64,000 nucleotides of DNA from Pisaster brevispinus (GCA_023634235.1 JAMKCF010000007.1:14700592-14764591), one strand, 5' to 3'. Shown: positions 36,201-48,838, numbered from the stretch's first letter. Numbers and translations: made by a program. The notes: generated by a model not told the origin, from the sequence alone.

Positions 36201-38200
36201 TTGTTACAGCACCCTCTCATGATGTGAACAGTGAACAACAATTTTAAAAATACATCTGGGGAAACTAATACATTCCTTTAAGTGTTGAAATGCTCATGAT
36301 TTAATTGGTAATGAATTAGTTGTTGACATTTCTGGGACCTTGAGTCACCTGAAGTGAGGGACCTATTATCTTTGGCCTGCATTCTCAGGAAATAGATCCC
36401 TCTTTTAGTCACTCACAATCCCTGGAGGGGGGATAGATGTGCTCTAAAGTTAAAGCTTAGGCAATTAGTCGCATAAGGACATTCTGGAGAGGGGGCAAGG
36501 GGTATTGGTAAAACAAAAACCAGAACTGAGCCTAAAATGAAATCTTAATTGCATATTACAGAACTTAGTTGAGACTAAATGTGTTGTAGCAAACTTTGTT
36601 GTTTTCAATTCCTATTTTACAACATTTGGTTTGCAATCCAGTCATCTAAGTGAAATGGTTAAAGTGTTCTTACTTTTAAGTGATTTAAACAAGTGACTCA
36701 TGACTTGGACTTGGACTCTACCCAATTGACTCGAGACTCGGACTCAGACTCTAACCAAGTGACTCGGGACTCTCACTCGACCCCAAGTGACTCGGGAATT
36801 GGATTTAAGACTCAGACTCGGACTCAATTCCCAAGTGACTTGGGAATTGGATTCAAGACTCAGACTCGGACTCAACCCAAGTGACTCGGGAATTGGATTC
36901 AAGACTCAGACTCGGACTCAACCCAAGTGACTTGGGACTCAGACTCGAACCAAGTGACTCTGGACTTGCACTCGAACCAAAGTGACTCTGGACTCGGACT
37001 CAACCCAAGTGACTCGGACTCAGACTTGACCCAAGTGACTCGGGAATCGGATTCCAACCAAGTGGCTCGAGACTCAAACTCGGACTAAACCCAAGTGACT
37101 CGGGACTTAAACTTGACCCAAGTGACTTGAGACTCAGACTGGAACCAACTGACTTGTGACTAGGGACTCGGACTCAAACTCGACACAGGTGACTTGACTA
37201 CAACTCTAATTTTAGGATATTGTTTTTGCATGAACTTAACCTCTAAGAGGGACTGACTGTTTAATCAATCTTTCTGTATTATATTGAGTCATTGAGTATT
37301 GAGCTGGCTGAAATTATCTACTACTGACAACTAATCTTTGAAACTATTATATAGAAAGTAACTGTTATTAAATTGTTTGAATCAATGCCCAAAATGGTTG
37401 CAGCTGAACACAAAGTGTTACAATTCAGACAGCAGATACAGTAATGGACAAGCTATTTGTTTTGTAACCCCAAAACTTAGAAGGAGTTTGCTACTGGTAA
37501 AAACTGAACCTTCATTGTGTTGAAATTGTGAATTTTAGCTTATTTAGCTGTGTGAGGAGCTGGGATTTACTGCATGGTAATGACCAGGTTGGCGGCTGAC
37601 CGCTGTTAATGGACTGAGCCAAAGTGGAGTCCATTAACAGCAGCTCCTCAAAATGTTTTTGCCACTAAAGAGCAAGGGAAATGTACACATTTTCCATTAG
37701 ATAGGATCTTCATGTGAATGGGGACAAAATTACAAGCCAGGGCTTGGATTGGAGATAAAAATCCACAGGAACACAGAGCTTGTAGATCAAGTTGTTTACT
37801 TGACAAAAATTGTTCAAGACCAGAATCAAAGTGTTTTTATTTGACCAATAATTGCACTAAGACAAGTAAAAGAAGATTTATCTCTTTCTTCTCTTTGGTT
37901 ATCAAGGATACTTCAATACTCAATAGAATTGAAATATATTTCTCAGACTTAAAGTCAACAGAAATTACAGAAATTCTTAATTTGGGAAGGATACTTTGTA
38001 TGGAAATGTTTTCGCAATTTCAAACAACTTTCACATTGCTATATAAAATAATGCAACCAATAAATTTACAGTGCACTATGGTTTTCTACTATTTGTTCAT
38101 CGCTAACGATGTTTATTGCCTGTCCTTTAATTTACAGCCATCTTCAGACACAGAAGCCTAACCAAGCACAGCTAATGTTCTCGACAATACGATGTCAACT
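33283..38200. repeat. three tandem diverged copies of a roughly 1.6-kb block
   Basis: TGTACATGTAGGCCTTGG begins copies at 33284 and 34882 (spacing 1598). GAGTGTAA(G/A)ATCTAAAA recurs at 33808 and 35403 (spacing 1595), and ATTGAGTA(A/T)TGAGCTGG marks a third copy near 37311. A further anchor, ATG(G)ACAAACTAGTA, occurs near 34011, 35581 and 37443. The third copy is longer because it holds the minisatellite at 36690-37205. The 147-codon frame at 37718-38161 resembles nothing I know. Confidence 0.75.
36690..37205. repeat. GACTCGGACTC minisatellite
   Basis: Imperfect units of about 25 and 47 bp: AAGTGACTCGGGAATTGGAT, then TCAAGACTCAGACTCGGACT. Two adjacent 47-bp units (36830-36920) are almost identical and the rest are degenerate. 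Confidence 0.9.
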
Positions 38201-38344
38201 ATGGATATGAAAAATCTATGTGAGGAGTGGTTTACAATGTATGTACTGAGGCTTTGGGAAGTAATGAAATAGCTGGCCAGGCCAGTAGACTTGTATCATG
38301 GAACAGCTATCTTGTTCGTCTGTCGTTCAAATCATATGGGTTTG

Positions 38345-38495
38345 AATAAAGAAAAATTGACTGGAGCGGGACTTGAACCAACGACCTCCGGATTAACGTA
38401 CCGGCACTCTACCAACTGAGCTATCCAGCCCTATGTTGGCTGTCTCCCTATTAGTCAATATCTTTGTTCAGGGTGCCAGTCAGAAGCCATTCAAC
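38345..38495 (-). mobile_element. repeat with embedded tRNA-Asn-like cloverleaf
   Basis: On the minus strand 38361-38431 forms a 7-bp acceptor stem (GGCTGGA/TCCAGTC), a D arm (GCTC/GAGT) and a five-base-pair-position anticodon arm with loop ACGTTAA (GTT, Asn). The T arm is imperfect. There is a T-T mismatch next to the anticodon loop and C replaces the universal U33. About 60 bp on the right (CTGTCTCCCTATTAG, AGGGTGCCAGTC) are shared with the repeat at 13655-13800, so this is a dispersed repeat rather than a working tRNA. Confidence 0.6.
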
Positions 38496-38904
38496 CGTAA
38501 GCTGCTGTGTAGCCAGGGATCACACCCAAGTTTACGATACAACCTGGGAAGCCATCAAATCAACGTAATCAAAACAAGGCTGGCAGGCAGAACAGATTGG
38601 TGCATTTTAGAGATAATTAGAATGAGTATTTACATGTATGATTGCTATTGCAGTCATGGAACATGGTGGCAGCATGCTCTCTACAAACTCCTGGGACAGA
38701 TTTGGAGCCTTTTCTGGGTCATGCTGACCTGATTTTTACTCCGATACTTCGTAAGTTTGACCCATTTCTGGGTCATACTGAAAGAACAGAATTGGGCAGT
38801 TTAAGTGCATTTACCAACAGAAAAATTTAAGAGGCATCTTTCATTGATGATCTCTTGTTTTCAAGAAACAGTTTATGTTATTGTCTGGCCATAAGCTGAT
38901 GAGA

Positions 38905-38990
38905 ATCAAACATAATTTTCTCAAATATAAAAGTCATTTTGTTTGAGAATTAAACATATTTTCTCAAATATAGAAGCCATTTTGTTGGCC
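38905..38990. repeat. two-copy tandem repeat
   Basis: AAACATA(A)TTTTCTCAAATATA(A/G)AAG(T/C)CATTTTGTT occurs twice in succession. Confidence 0.7.
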
Positions 38991-39173
38991 ATAAGAAACT
39001 GCAAATGTAAACAAAGCCTTGGGTTAATTTTTTTCAATATCCATCTGGACCTATCTTTTGCCATTTTATAGCACTTCTGTTTAAAATCAACATTTTAAAG
39101 TTAGTCCTCAGGTTAAATGATTTTTGCAATAAATCTTAAATACTAAAACTTTGATTAAATGTAGGCATAACAT

Positions 39174-39460
39174 CAGGGCCCAATTTCATAGAGCTGCTAA
39201 ACAGTAAGCAAATTTTCGTGCTAACTATAGCAGAAAAATTTGCTTAAGCATAAGCGTATTTCACAGGTTAGCAAGAAAATTAAGCAGCCATCTTGCACGT
39301 TCACCACGGATTTGCATTGTTACGTCATTCATTTTCATACAGTAAGCACCGGAAGGTTAGCGTGCCTTTTCGTGTGCTTACGGTTAGCAGTGCTATGAAA
39401 TAGCAATCGCGCAGTAAGCACAGAATCGTCCGTTAAGTAACTCTATGAAATGGGGCCCTG
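39174..39460. mobile_element. MITE with GGGCCCAATTTCATAG ends, copy 1
   Basis: CAGGGCCCAATTTCATAGAG and CTCTATGAAATGGGGCCCTG are inverted ends. The interior has TTGCTTAAGCATAAGCGTAT, CAGTAAGCACCGGAAGGTTA and GTGTGCTTACGGTTAGCA. It aligns along its length with 55361-55617. Confidence 0.8.
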
Positions 39461-39700
39461 GACCCAACTTCATGGCACTGCTAACTGCAGAATTTTGCTT
39501 ACAGTTTTAACAATTCTTTGATTAGGCCTACAAGGTTTGTGATTGTTGTGTAAGGAGATAAGTTTGGCAGTGTGAAGTATGCATGTGAGCAAGCAATGAT
39601 TCTGTGCTTAGAACTACGTTTACGTTTAGCATGAATTTATTTCTGACATTAAGCGCTGATTTGTTGCTTCCAGTAATTAAGCAGAACCATGAAGTTGGCC
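39461..39700. mobile_element. diverged relative abutting copy 1
   Basis: GACCCAACTTCATGGCACTG and the reverse complement of the right end (GGCCAACTTCATGGTTCTGC) are imperfect inverted ends. Interior motifs GCTTAC and TTAGCATGAA resemble the neighbour. It starts where copy 1 ends. Confidence 0.5.
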
Positions 39701-40197
39701 ATTGATCTACATGTGCATGTGTGTTATAATAATTCAAACCGAGTACATTTTTGCAGACTATTGTCTATTTAAGATTTCAAATTTGCTAAGAACATACATA
39801 GTTGTCAGGAGCCTCTTACCATCCCAAACACCATGTAAAGAATATTGTTTCTGACTAAATCCATGCTTTATTTGCTGAGCAAAACAAAAGTTGTTAAAAA
39901 CATTCTGCTAAAGAGCTGTTTGAAAATGGGACTAGGCGTACATTACACCTAGAATGTGTACTTAATAATGATGTAGTTACTAAAACAATGTAGTTATTTA
40001 TTTGACCATACAGATAGTAGTGAGAACTAAGGCCCAGCCAGCAGCTATGAGTGTGAAAGTTATGGGTTCAATTAGCCAGCTGCAAAGTTTGGTGCTTTAA
40101 TCCGGCGTGTCACCATTTTTCCAATAAAGCCACCGGACTAAATGGGGGCCCGGAGTCCGGACTAGTTCTGACCAGGGACTTTTCAGAGTGTCCAATT

Positions 40198-40814
40198 CGT
40201 CGCTCGTACCACGAAGTGACCTAACTCGTTCACAGTATATAAAAAAACATGTTCAGAGAAAATCACGATTGAAGTTGCACTATTTTTCAAACTGCTGTTT
40301 CGTATTCTGCTTACTATTTCTATTTAATTTTTTTATGACGAAAATAAAGCTGAATACTTAATTCATACAGAACTAACATAGTGTTTTCATCCCTAAAACT
40401 ATTTTAATAAGTAATTAATTCCTTTGTGAAAATGAAAATTTGAGTTTTGCCCGCAGAGCGCTGTGTACAAACCAATGCGTAGTAGAGATCTATCGAGATA
40501 GGTCACTTTGTGAAAATGCTACGCTTCCCCAGTTAGGTCAAATTCTCACGCGCACCCATACTGCGCGCGCTGTACCGCATAGTATACCATTGGTAAAGTG
40601 GCATATCTAGATAGGTCACTTTGTGGAAAGACAAAATGGCAAGTCTAGTGATACGTCATTTTTACTAAATAGTGCAATTACGAAACTATTATGTATAACG
40701 CACTGAAACTTGCTGAAAATGTTAACAGAAATGAGTATGTCAATAATTTGGTAAAAAAAATTTGCAAAAATGTGTAATTTTAGTCAGTTAGGTCAGTTCG
40801 TGGTACGAGCGACG
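40198..40814. mobile_element. 617-bp inverted-repeat element related to the one at 31120
   Basis: Ends CGTCGCTCGTACCACGAAGT plus GACCTAACT are inverted with one mismatch, flanked by AATT on both sides. Internal sub-repeats GATAGGTCACTTTGTG occur twice. The CGTC...CACGAAGT plan and 4-bp A/T target duplication match the 31120 element, suggesting one superfamily. Confidence 0.85.
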
Positions 40815-42324
40815 AATTGTGTGACAGCAGTGTCATAATGTCACAATGAAGTTACTTTAGTTAAATGGATCAACTTCAGAATTACACCATGTTACAACCT
40901 TGATGAGACCTCGTTCATATTGCAATGTTGTCATCATGTCGTCATCATGCATCACGTGACAACACCTTAAAGGTGCACTTTTCAAAGATTTCTGTATTTA
41001 CCGGGAAAAAAGGGGGTTCAAACTGAAACTTTGCATGTATTCAAAAATTGGAATGTGTAACATCCAAAGTGTGAGGGCCTGTACTAATGCTATCATCAAG
41101 TGTTACGTGACATCACCAGGCAGTGGTGCAACTAATCATAGAGTCCACTTGCACTTTTAAAAAAACTGGATCTTGATCTACGTAATGGTGAGTTCCAATT
41201 GGGGGGGGGGGGGACCCGGGGGTCACTGACATTATTTGGGGGGGGGGGGCGCGTGTCTCCCTGCTCCCCCCCCCCTCTTAGTGACGTTACTGCTTAAAGG
41301 TGCAGTTTTACAAGATCTATACATTCAAGCTGAAACCATTGCATGTGTTCATGCCAGGATGTGTTACAACCAAAATTTGAGGTCCTGTTATAATGACGTC
41401 ATCAAATGTCATGTGATGTTACCTTAAATGTGCAGTGTTACGTTAGTTGGCACAAACACACTGCTCCAGTTTATTTATTTATGGTTGTTTTTTTGTTTTT
41501 TTCTTAATCTGATTAACTTTATGGTAGTTTATTTAGTGACAACCGTCATGTATGACAAATTAATGGTTTTTTTTATACATTATTAATATTTATACTACTA
41601 TTGTTGAGTTTTTCTTACATGTATGACAAATTTAAGATTATTTTTCTTTCTTAAATCTTTTTTACAAACTATTTTTGCACTTTTAATTCTGTGTAACTTT
41701 CCAACCATGTCTAAATGAAGGATATCTCCCTTTTTTTGGTGCAATCTCACTTTTGCCGCAATCATAAAAAACACTAAAATGTCAAAAAGTTTGTAAAATT
41801 TTGAAGATAAAATTGTTTCACCTTTGAATTAATATCAGTATGAATGTAATGTAATCAGTGATTTATCACATTGAGACTTATTCGTTCAATTATTTGTATC
41901 TATTTAAATTTGTATTTTGAGTATCATTTCTGTACTTTGTGTTTAGGGGATCCAGGACTTTGTTCAAGTAGTGTATGTTTTTCTTATCTGTCATTTTGGA
42001 AAATAAATTAATGAAAATTAAACCAATGCTGATTGATTTGTTTCATGTGTAAGACAGTTTTCCTCTCAATCCCACCCCAAAAAACATTATTATCAAATGT
42101 ATCATGGCATTAAAATTGTATCCATTTAATTTAATTTCTGACCAAATCACTATTGATAACAAATTTGTTCGGGTGCTGTGCAAAAAAATCCAAGTGCCCT
42201 CAACTTGTGTGAGTAAAACATGGAGGTGCATGCTTTGTATGCATTGTGTAGACCAACAAGCAACAGAACACTAAGTGGGCACCGTGCAATGCACCGGTGG
42301 AATGTACATGTGCACGTGCACGTG
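40815..42324. other. non-coding with two poly-G runs
   Basis: G runs lie at 41201-41213 and 41238-41249. Degenerate duplicated phrases (AAAGGTGCA(C/G)TTTT near 40970 and 41297, GTCATCAA(G/A)TGT near 41092 and 41399) suggest an old roughly 310-bp duplication. 41460-42030 reads like 3' UTR-type AT-rich sequence but has no linked exon. Confidence 0.45.
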
Positions 42325-42440
42325 GTGGGACAGCCATGGGCTAGTGGTGGGAGTGCTGTAGTCTCAGCCTGAACATTCGTGGGTTGATATTCAAAGGGTC
42401 CAAATTTACTAATTTTGAGATCACCAATGTGGTCCTTACC
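42325..42440 (+). mobile_element. possible degenerate tRNA-derived SINE
   Basis: GGGCTAGTGGTGGGAGTGC resembles an A box and CGTGGGTTGATATTCAAAG a worn B box at tRNA-like spacing. Weak call. Confidence 0.3.
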
Positions 42441-42848
42441 TGATTATGTATTCATTGCATGGGTTTAAAATATCACTCATCTACGAAATCATGAAGAAAT
42501 TGATAAGTTTAGGTTGCCGCTGACCCAAAAATAAAAAGCCCCTCTTCGTTTGTATATAGACTGGCTCCCTGTCACAGTTTTTACAAAGATATGTGTATTT
42601 TCTATGCATTTTCCACATGATGACTTCAGGGTCCATACACTTTCAGCGCCCTCACACGGATTGGTCAAAGTTTTATAGCAAAACTAAGGTTTTAAACTCA
42701 AAATTTAAGGGGGTGGTTTAAATTTTTGGTGAAAATTTTACATCCAATCATGAATTTCAGTTCATTAGGATTATAGTAGTCCACTCAAATACTTGTTTGT
42801 AAAATAAATTACCTTACCCCTGTAACCCTATCCACAAAATCCACAAAT

Positions 42849-45800
42849 TTGTATAGGCCGTATCCAACAGTATTCCCAAATGGGCTTTTGAGGCGTTTAA
42901 AATATCCTTTCCCTCCACGATTAAGCCAATTGTTAATCGCGGAGTTTTATAACCAACCGCCTAGGAAACAAACTTCTAACAAGGAAACACCCATAGGCCC
43001 TACTCAACAATTCCCAGCTTTCCGTACTCGGAGATTCATCCGTGCTACATCCCACAACCCGGGAATGCCTCTCTTCCTTCACGACTATTGTGTGGAACTC
43101 CTGTGTTTATTAGACCAATACATTAAGAAAGAAACAACTAACCTCACCCGAATCATTGAGTCTTTTGTTATTACCCATTCATTCATGGATAGAGTGTGTA
43201 ACCCTACTTTTCTTTCTAAACGTCACAAAAAACCTAACCCTAACCCTAACCCTAACCCTAACCTTAACCCTAACCCCAACCAACCCAACCGAAAACATAT
43301 CAATATGTATCATGGAGTTTCTTTTACATTACTCTTTCATCATGTACTGCTGTTTGTAACTGCAGAGTTTTATTTCCAACCGTCCCGTAAAAACCCTAAC
43401 CCTAACCCTAACCCTAACCCTAACCCTAACCCTAACCCTAACCCCAACCAACCCACCCGAAAACACTCCAATCCCTATCATGGAGTTTCTTTTACTTTAC
43501 TCTTTCCTCCTGGACGGCTGTTTGTAACTGCAGAGTTTTATTTCCAACCGTCCCGTGAAAAATTCTTATCTTAACCCTAACCCTAACCCTAACCCCAACC
43601 CTTACCCTAACCCTAACCCCAAACAACCCAACCGAAAACATATCAATCCCTATCATGGAGTGTCTTTTACATAACTCTTTCCTCCTGTACTGCTGTTTGT
43701 AACTGCAAAGTTTTATTTCCAACCGTCCCGTGAAAAACCCTAACCTTAACCCTAACCCTAACCACAACAAACCTACCCGAAAACAACCGTAACCTTATCA
43801 TGAAGCTACTTTTACATTATTTTTTCCTCCTGAACTGCTGTTTGTAATTGCAGCGTTTTCTTTCCAACCGTCCCGAGAAAAATTCTTACCTTAACATTAA
43901 CCCTAACCCTAGCCCTAACCCTAACCCTAACTCTAACCCTTACCCTAAACCTAACCTCAACCAGCCCAACCGAAAACATATCAATCCCTATCATGGAGTG
44001 TCTTTTACATTACTCTTTCCTCCTGTACTGCTGTTTGTAACTGCAGAGTTTTATTTCCAACCGTCCCGTAAAAACCCTAACCCTAACCACAACCAAACCA
44101 ACCGAAAACACCCGTATCCTTATCATGAAGTTTCTTTTACATTACTCTTTCCTCCTGGACGGCTGTTTGTAATTGCAGAGTTTTATTTCCAACCGTTCCG
44201 TGCATAAACCCTTACCCTCACCCAACCTTAATCCCAGCAAACCCACCCGAACACACCCCGATCCTTATCATGGAGTTTCTTTTACTTTACTCTTTCCGCA
44301 TTGACTGCTGTTTGCAACTGCAGAGTTTTATTTCCAACCGTCCAGAAAAACATTTGTGTCATAACAACAATCTTACAAAGATACAGCGAACATCAAGAAT
44401 CAAAATTGCACACATCCCGAATCATTCGGTATTTTATTGCTACTCATTACTTCATAACACTACTTTTATTGATAATAATCTTAGAAAAACATTCAACATT
44501 AAGACACAAGTATGTAAGCATCCCGAACCATATAGTAATACTCGTACAGTGCTCTTTTTTTCTTGAATTATACTACTAGTAACGGCAGAGTTTCATATTT
44601 TTTTGTAAACTTAAAACCCCCATTTTAACATCCATTGGAAACACCCCACATCCCACACCCCACGCAAGAGTTTCACTTACATTATTCTTTCATTCCCGAC
44701 TACTGCTTGTATTTCAGCATAGTTTTGTTTTTTTACCAAATGTCCTCAAAAGGAAACAGAAAGAAAGAGCATTTAACTGTAGTTTTATTTTACCAATAAT
44801 CTTAATAAGAACATCGAACAACATAAAACAAACTTGTACACACCCCACATCATTCAGTGTTTGTTTGTCTTTGTTTTGGGGTGGTTTTTTGTTTTGCTAC
44901 TACATTGCAAACCCTATTTTTTGTTATACCTCAGTCTCAGGAAGAAACATTACATTTTAAGAAACAAACATCCCGTATTATGAAATTTCTCGTGCATATT
45001 AATCTTTCCCTCATGAATAATACCTGTAACGGCAGAGTTTCATAGCCGAATGCCCCCCCCACCCCCACCTAATCAAGGATTAACTGTGACCTAACTCTTT
45101 CCTTTAGGACTGCTGTTTGTAACTGAATAATTTTTTTCCAACCTTCCTAAAAAAAAAATTAAATTTAACATCATCTGAAAACACAACATCTGAATCACGG
45201 AGTTACTGTCATAACTTTTCCCTCATGAATTTAGCTGTTTGTAAACGCAGAGTTGTATTTCCAAAATAACCCTAACCCTAACCCCAACCCAACAGAAACA
45301 CACCCGTTCACGAATCAATCACTCACCCTTATTAATCTTTCCTTCACTAAAATCACTGCGTGTAACATCATACTTTTGTTACCAACTTTCCTCAAATAAG
45401 AAAAAGAAGAAAAAACATTTATAATCAACTACCACGGAGTGTCTCTTATTTACTTAACTAATACTGCATAATAACCGAATAGTTTTATTACCAGCCAGCC
45501 GTACTACACCGAACCAAAACCGAGCACTGCAGTGTTCTTGCACCTTCCTTCATAAATACTACATTTAACCATATTTACACGCAGTAAAAAAGCACCTGAA
45601 AAAACAAGCAAACAAACATTGAACATCAATCAAAATCACCCCGTATCCAAATCATGGAGTGTCTTATAAACTACCATTTCCTTCACAGCTAACCATACAA
45701 TTTTTGTTCCAAAATTCCTAATTGTTTTTAAGTCAACTGCATTTATCCACAGTCTAAACATTCTGAACGCCGCCATCGTCAACCCTTCCTTGGTTCTTAA
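42849..45800. repeat. composite satellite containing interstitial telomeric repeats
   Basis: Seven clear units at about 43160-44340 alternate CCCTAA blocks with a shared spacer (TATCATGGAGTTTCTTTTAC, ACTGCTGTTTGTAACTGCAG, AGTTTTATTTCCAACCGTCC). Telomeric blocks sit near 43230, 43391, 43573, 43739, 43893, 44075 and 45270, all CCCTAA on this strand. Unit length ranges from about 140 to 190 bp. Weaker units without telomeric DNA extend to about 42850 and 45800. The 241-codon frame at 42849-43574 is a by-product. Confidence 0.9.
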
Positions 45801-48692
45801 AGCCCCCCCTCCCACCCAATGGGTTCTTTGCTACCGTGCGTCTTCATGGATGCTGCTCCAAGCAGACTACATTGGTTCAGACTCCTTCCTGCAATAAGAA
45901 TATTCTGTTCCCCTTTTTATTAATATTATAATTAAAGTTACTTAGGGGACTCAAACGAATATCTCCATAATCTTTGTGTGTAAAACACTTTATTGAAAAA
46001 ACACTTTATCCATTGGGGATTTAAACATTACACAATGCTGATAAATGTAATTTATTGTTGTCAAGACGAATAACAAAACACTATAAATATCAGGCAAATC
46101 CACGGTACAAACAAATTAAACATCCAAACACAACTTGGATTTTAAATTTCTATATCATTTTACAATACTTACAGCTACCAGGAACGTTTAATGCAATCAT
46201 GTTCGTGTCCTGACGTCTGCACACTCTTTAACATGAACCTTTGAATCAGAGATCACTAACTTTAGGATTTTAGAATATTGGATGAATTTGAGTGATTGGT
46301 CTCGGAATATAATCAAATGAAATCTGGACGATCCTTGTCACGAGGCAAAGCTAAGTGAAATGGAAAACCCATGCCTATTTCATCGATTGGTTATATTCTG
46401 CGACCAATAAAGAACCAAATGCATTTAACACTATTCTGTTTAATATACCATTAATTGTCACATACAGATCCTTATTATTAGCATTTTTCACAATAAACCC
46501 CCAAATACACACAAACAAATTGTCAATCGTGCAGTCTGAAAAAAAAACAAGGATTTGTGTGTGAGTTATGTAAAACGGTAACACCCCTGTTCCGAACCCT
46601 ACCTGTACCCCTATCGCCCCAACCCTTATCACAGCAAGTAAATCACGAGGGGGGGGGGGGGAGGTCTTCGAAACATGTCGGAAAATAGGAATGTCGGAAT
46701 AAAGACAATAAAACATTGACTGCATTTCGATACTTGTCGCAGAGAACAACTACCGGCTATTCCATTTTTCAAGGTTTTGCCACGTGAAATGGAAGTGTCC
46801 AGATTTCACCTCCTGGCCATATTCTGCAACAATGCACTCCTCTAATTATGCATCCAATATGTGTATAAAGCTATTACTTTGATCATATTACCACTACTGT
46901 GCAGTTACATCAAAAGCGACTAGCATTTCAACCTCACTAACATATTAAGGTCAACAGTTCCTCTAAAGAAGACCACCGACCCAGTTCCACCCCCAGCAAC
47001 AATCACCGTAAACCGTAATCCAATGACAGAAACTCAATATTTTCAAAATAACATTCCTGCCATTCTTTCGATTCTTGAGACATTTTCAACTGGGTTCTAT
47101 GTCTAGCTAATTTCAAAACTTCATAGTTTTTATTTTCAGTGTTAATTCCGAAAAGAAATCGCAACGGTACACATTAAATTCATGTGTGGCTAAACTAACA
47201 GTCAACTTTGAAAATGCATAGCCTTTGCAGTCATACTTAGCTATCAAACATTACCCCCGCGAAGCCGTGTTGTCCCGTAAATTACAAATTAGTAAATACC
47301 GAAGGAAATAACACACAACGTGTTTATATTAACTTAACTTGAATTCCAGTAAACAACCTAACACGTGACCAGTCAAGAGGTTCTCGCTCACAACTTCAAA
47401 AATAATACCAGTAATTTCACAGTATTTAAATATAGTTAGAACTATGAAACATACATTATAAAAAACCATCTGTTCGTTGAATTATGTGTATTAAAACTAG
47501 TGGCGTTTATGTTAAAGATTTCGTTATAGGAGCTATACTCCAATATGGCGTCCGGTTTCATTTAGAAATGGGATTTAAATTGTGTGGTCAACAATAATTC
47601 TAGTCCATAAAGAGCAGCATTCATGGTCACTATGTAAAGTTGTTGAGAGCGCCACAGTGATAATTTACTAGCAGCAACTTGTCTACTAAATACAGATACT
47701 CATACACTGTGACTTGGAGGCGACAAGAATTTGTTAATTACAAGGCAACTCTTTAGATTCTTTCGTGCACATGTGTGGCAATTCATTTGGTTCCCTTTTC
47801 TGAAAATAATTGTAATTGTGGCAAAAAAGCCCGTTGGCTTTAATATTGTGTCAACTGTTTACAAATTTAGGATAATTGAGGGCGCTATTCGAAACTAGTT
47901 TGCATATTTGATATCTCAGTCATTACAAAACGTTCACATAATAAAAATGGCCACTAGGCTATTAAGGTTAACATGAAGTAAACACTATTCATATAGGTCT
48001 ATTGTAAACTGTGTTCAAATAATTCAATTTGCCTATAAATAAGTGATCTCACTCAAGTTGAATTTAAACAGTTCAAATTATTGATACTTCAAGTTAAGTT
48101 TTTTTAAATTTATTAATAGCCTTCGTGTCCAAATAGCATGAGCACGTTTTGTAACACTATAATAAATTTAGCAAATTACCAATAATGTTATTGTTATTAT
48201 TATTATTGCACTTAGTAATCTAGAAAAGACCAGTATTACCCAGTGGTGTCCGCATACTGGGCACCAAAGAATATTACAAATGTATCAAGTATAGCCCCAC
48301 CTTAAATTGTTGAGACAACACACAAGGTACACGGGCCCCCGACAGCAAAACGTCCCCATTGCTCATAACATCACAATACACTGAAAAATCCCGGCATATT
48401 TGACCCCCCCCCCCAATCCCAGGGAGCCTGATCCATTTATTGGCTGACTCGGAAACTGGTAAAAAAAAAAAAGAAGGATTTTAGTTCAGATTCTGTGTGA
48501 GTTAATTCGACCCATTTATGGGTAATTTGGAAACATATTCCGGGTCACGCTGACCCCAAAATCGGTCTGGCCCACTGGGACCTGGTTCAATTCCAGCAAA
48601 AGATTTCAGTCCCAAAATGGTTTGAAATATGTTTTGCGGTAAGTTGGACAATAACTCCTGAATTAAGCATGCTAGAGAGAAACAATTTGTAC
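45801..48692. other. no supported gene
   Basis: Non-coding on both strands as far as can be seen, with a G run at 46649-46661 and an ATTATT tract near 48190. Confidence 0.5.
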
Positions 48693-48838
48693 CTGACTCT
48701 TCTTTATAGATATTCCTCCTTCCGAAAATCAGACCTTTAGGGCCACTTTGCGCCATCTTCAGACCGGAACTTGCCAGCAAGTGGGGATACTCCGAATGCT
48801 CATCAAAAGCACCTTCAATCTGATTTTTGTACACAGAG
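48693..48838 (-). CDS. candidate internal exon of an unidentified gene
   Basis: 146 bp between acceptor CTCTTTTTTACAG and donor TCAG|GTACAA. It encodes SVYKNQIEGAFDEHSEYPHL, LASSGLKMAQSGPKGLIFGR and RNIYKEES. Composition is protein-like, and one extra base at each end gives normal phases. No family is recognised and no partner exon was found within 5 kb. Confidence 0.4.

Noticed and set aside
37718..38161. 147-codon + strand frame
   Set aside because: In the AT-rich triplicated block; no recognisable motif, composition not convincingly protein-like.
38361..38431. Functional tRNA-Asn gene
   Set aside because: C at position 33, a mismatch by the anticodon loop, a weak T stem and repeat-family context.
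42849..43574. 241-codon + strand open frame
   Set aside because: Consists of telomeric CCCTAA repeats (read as Asn-Pro) and satellite spacer.
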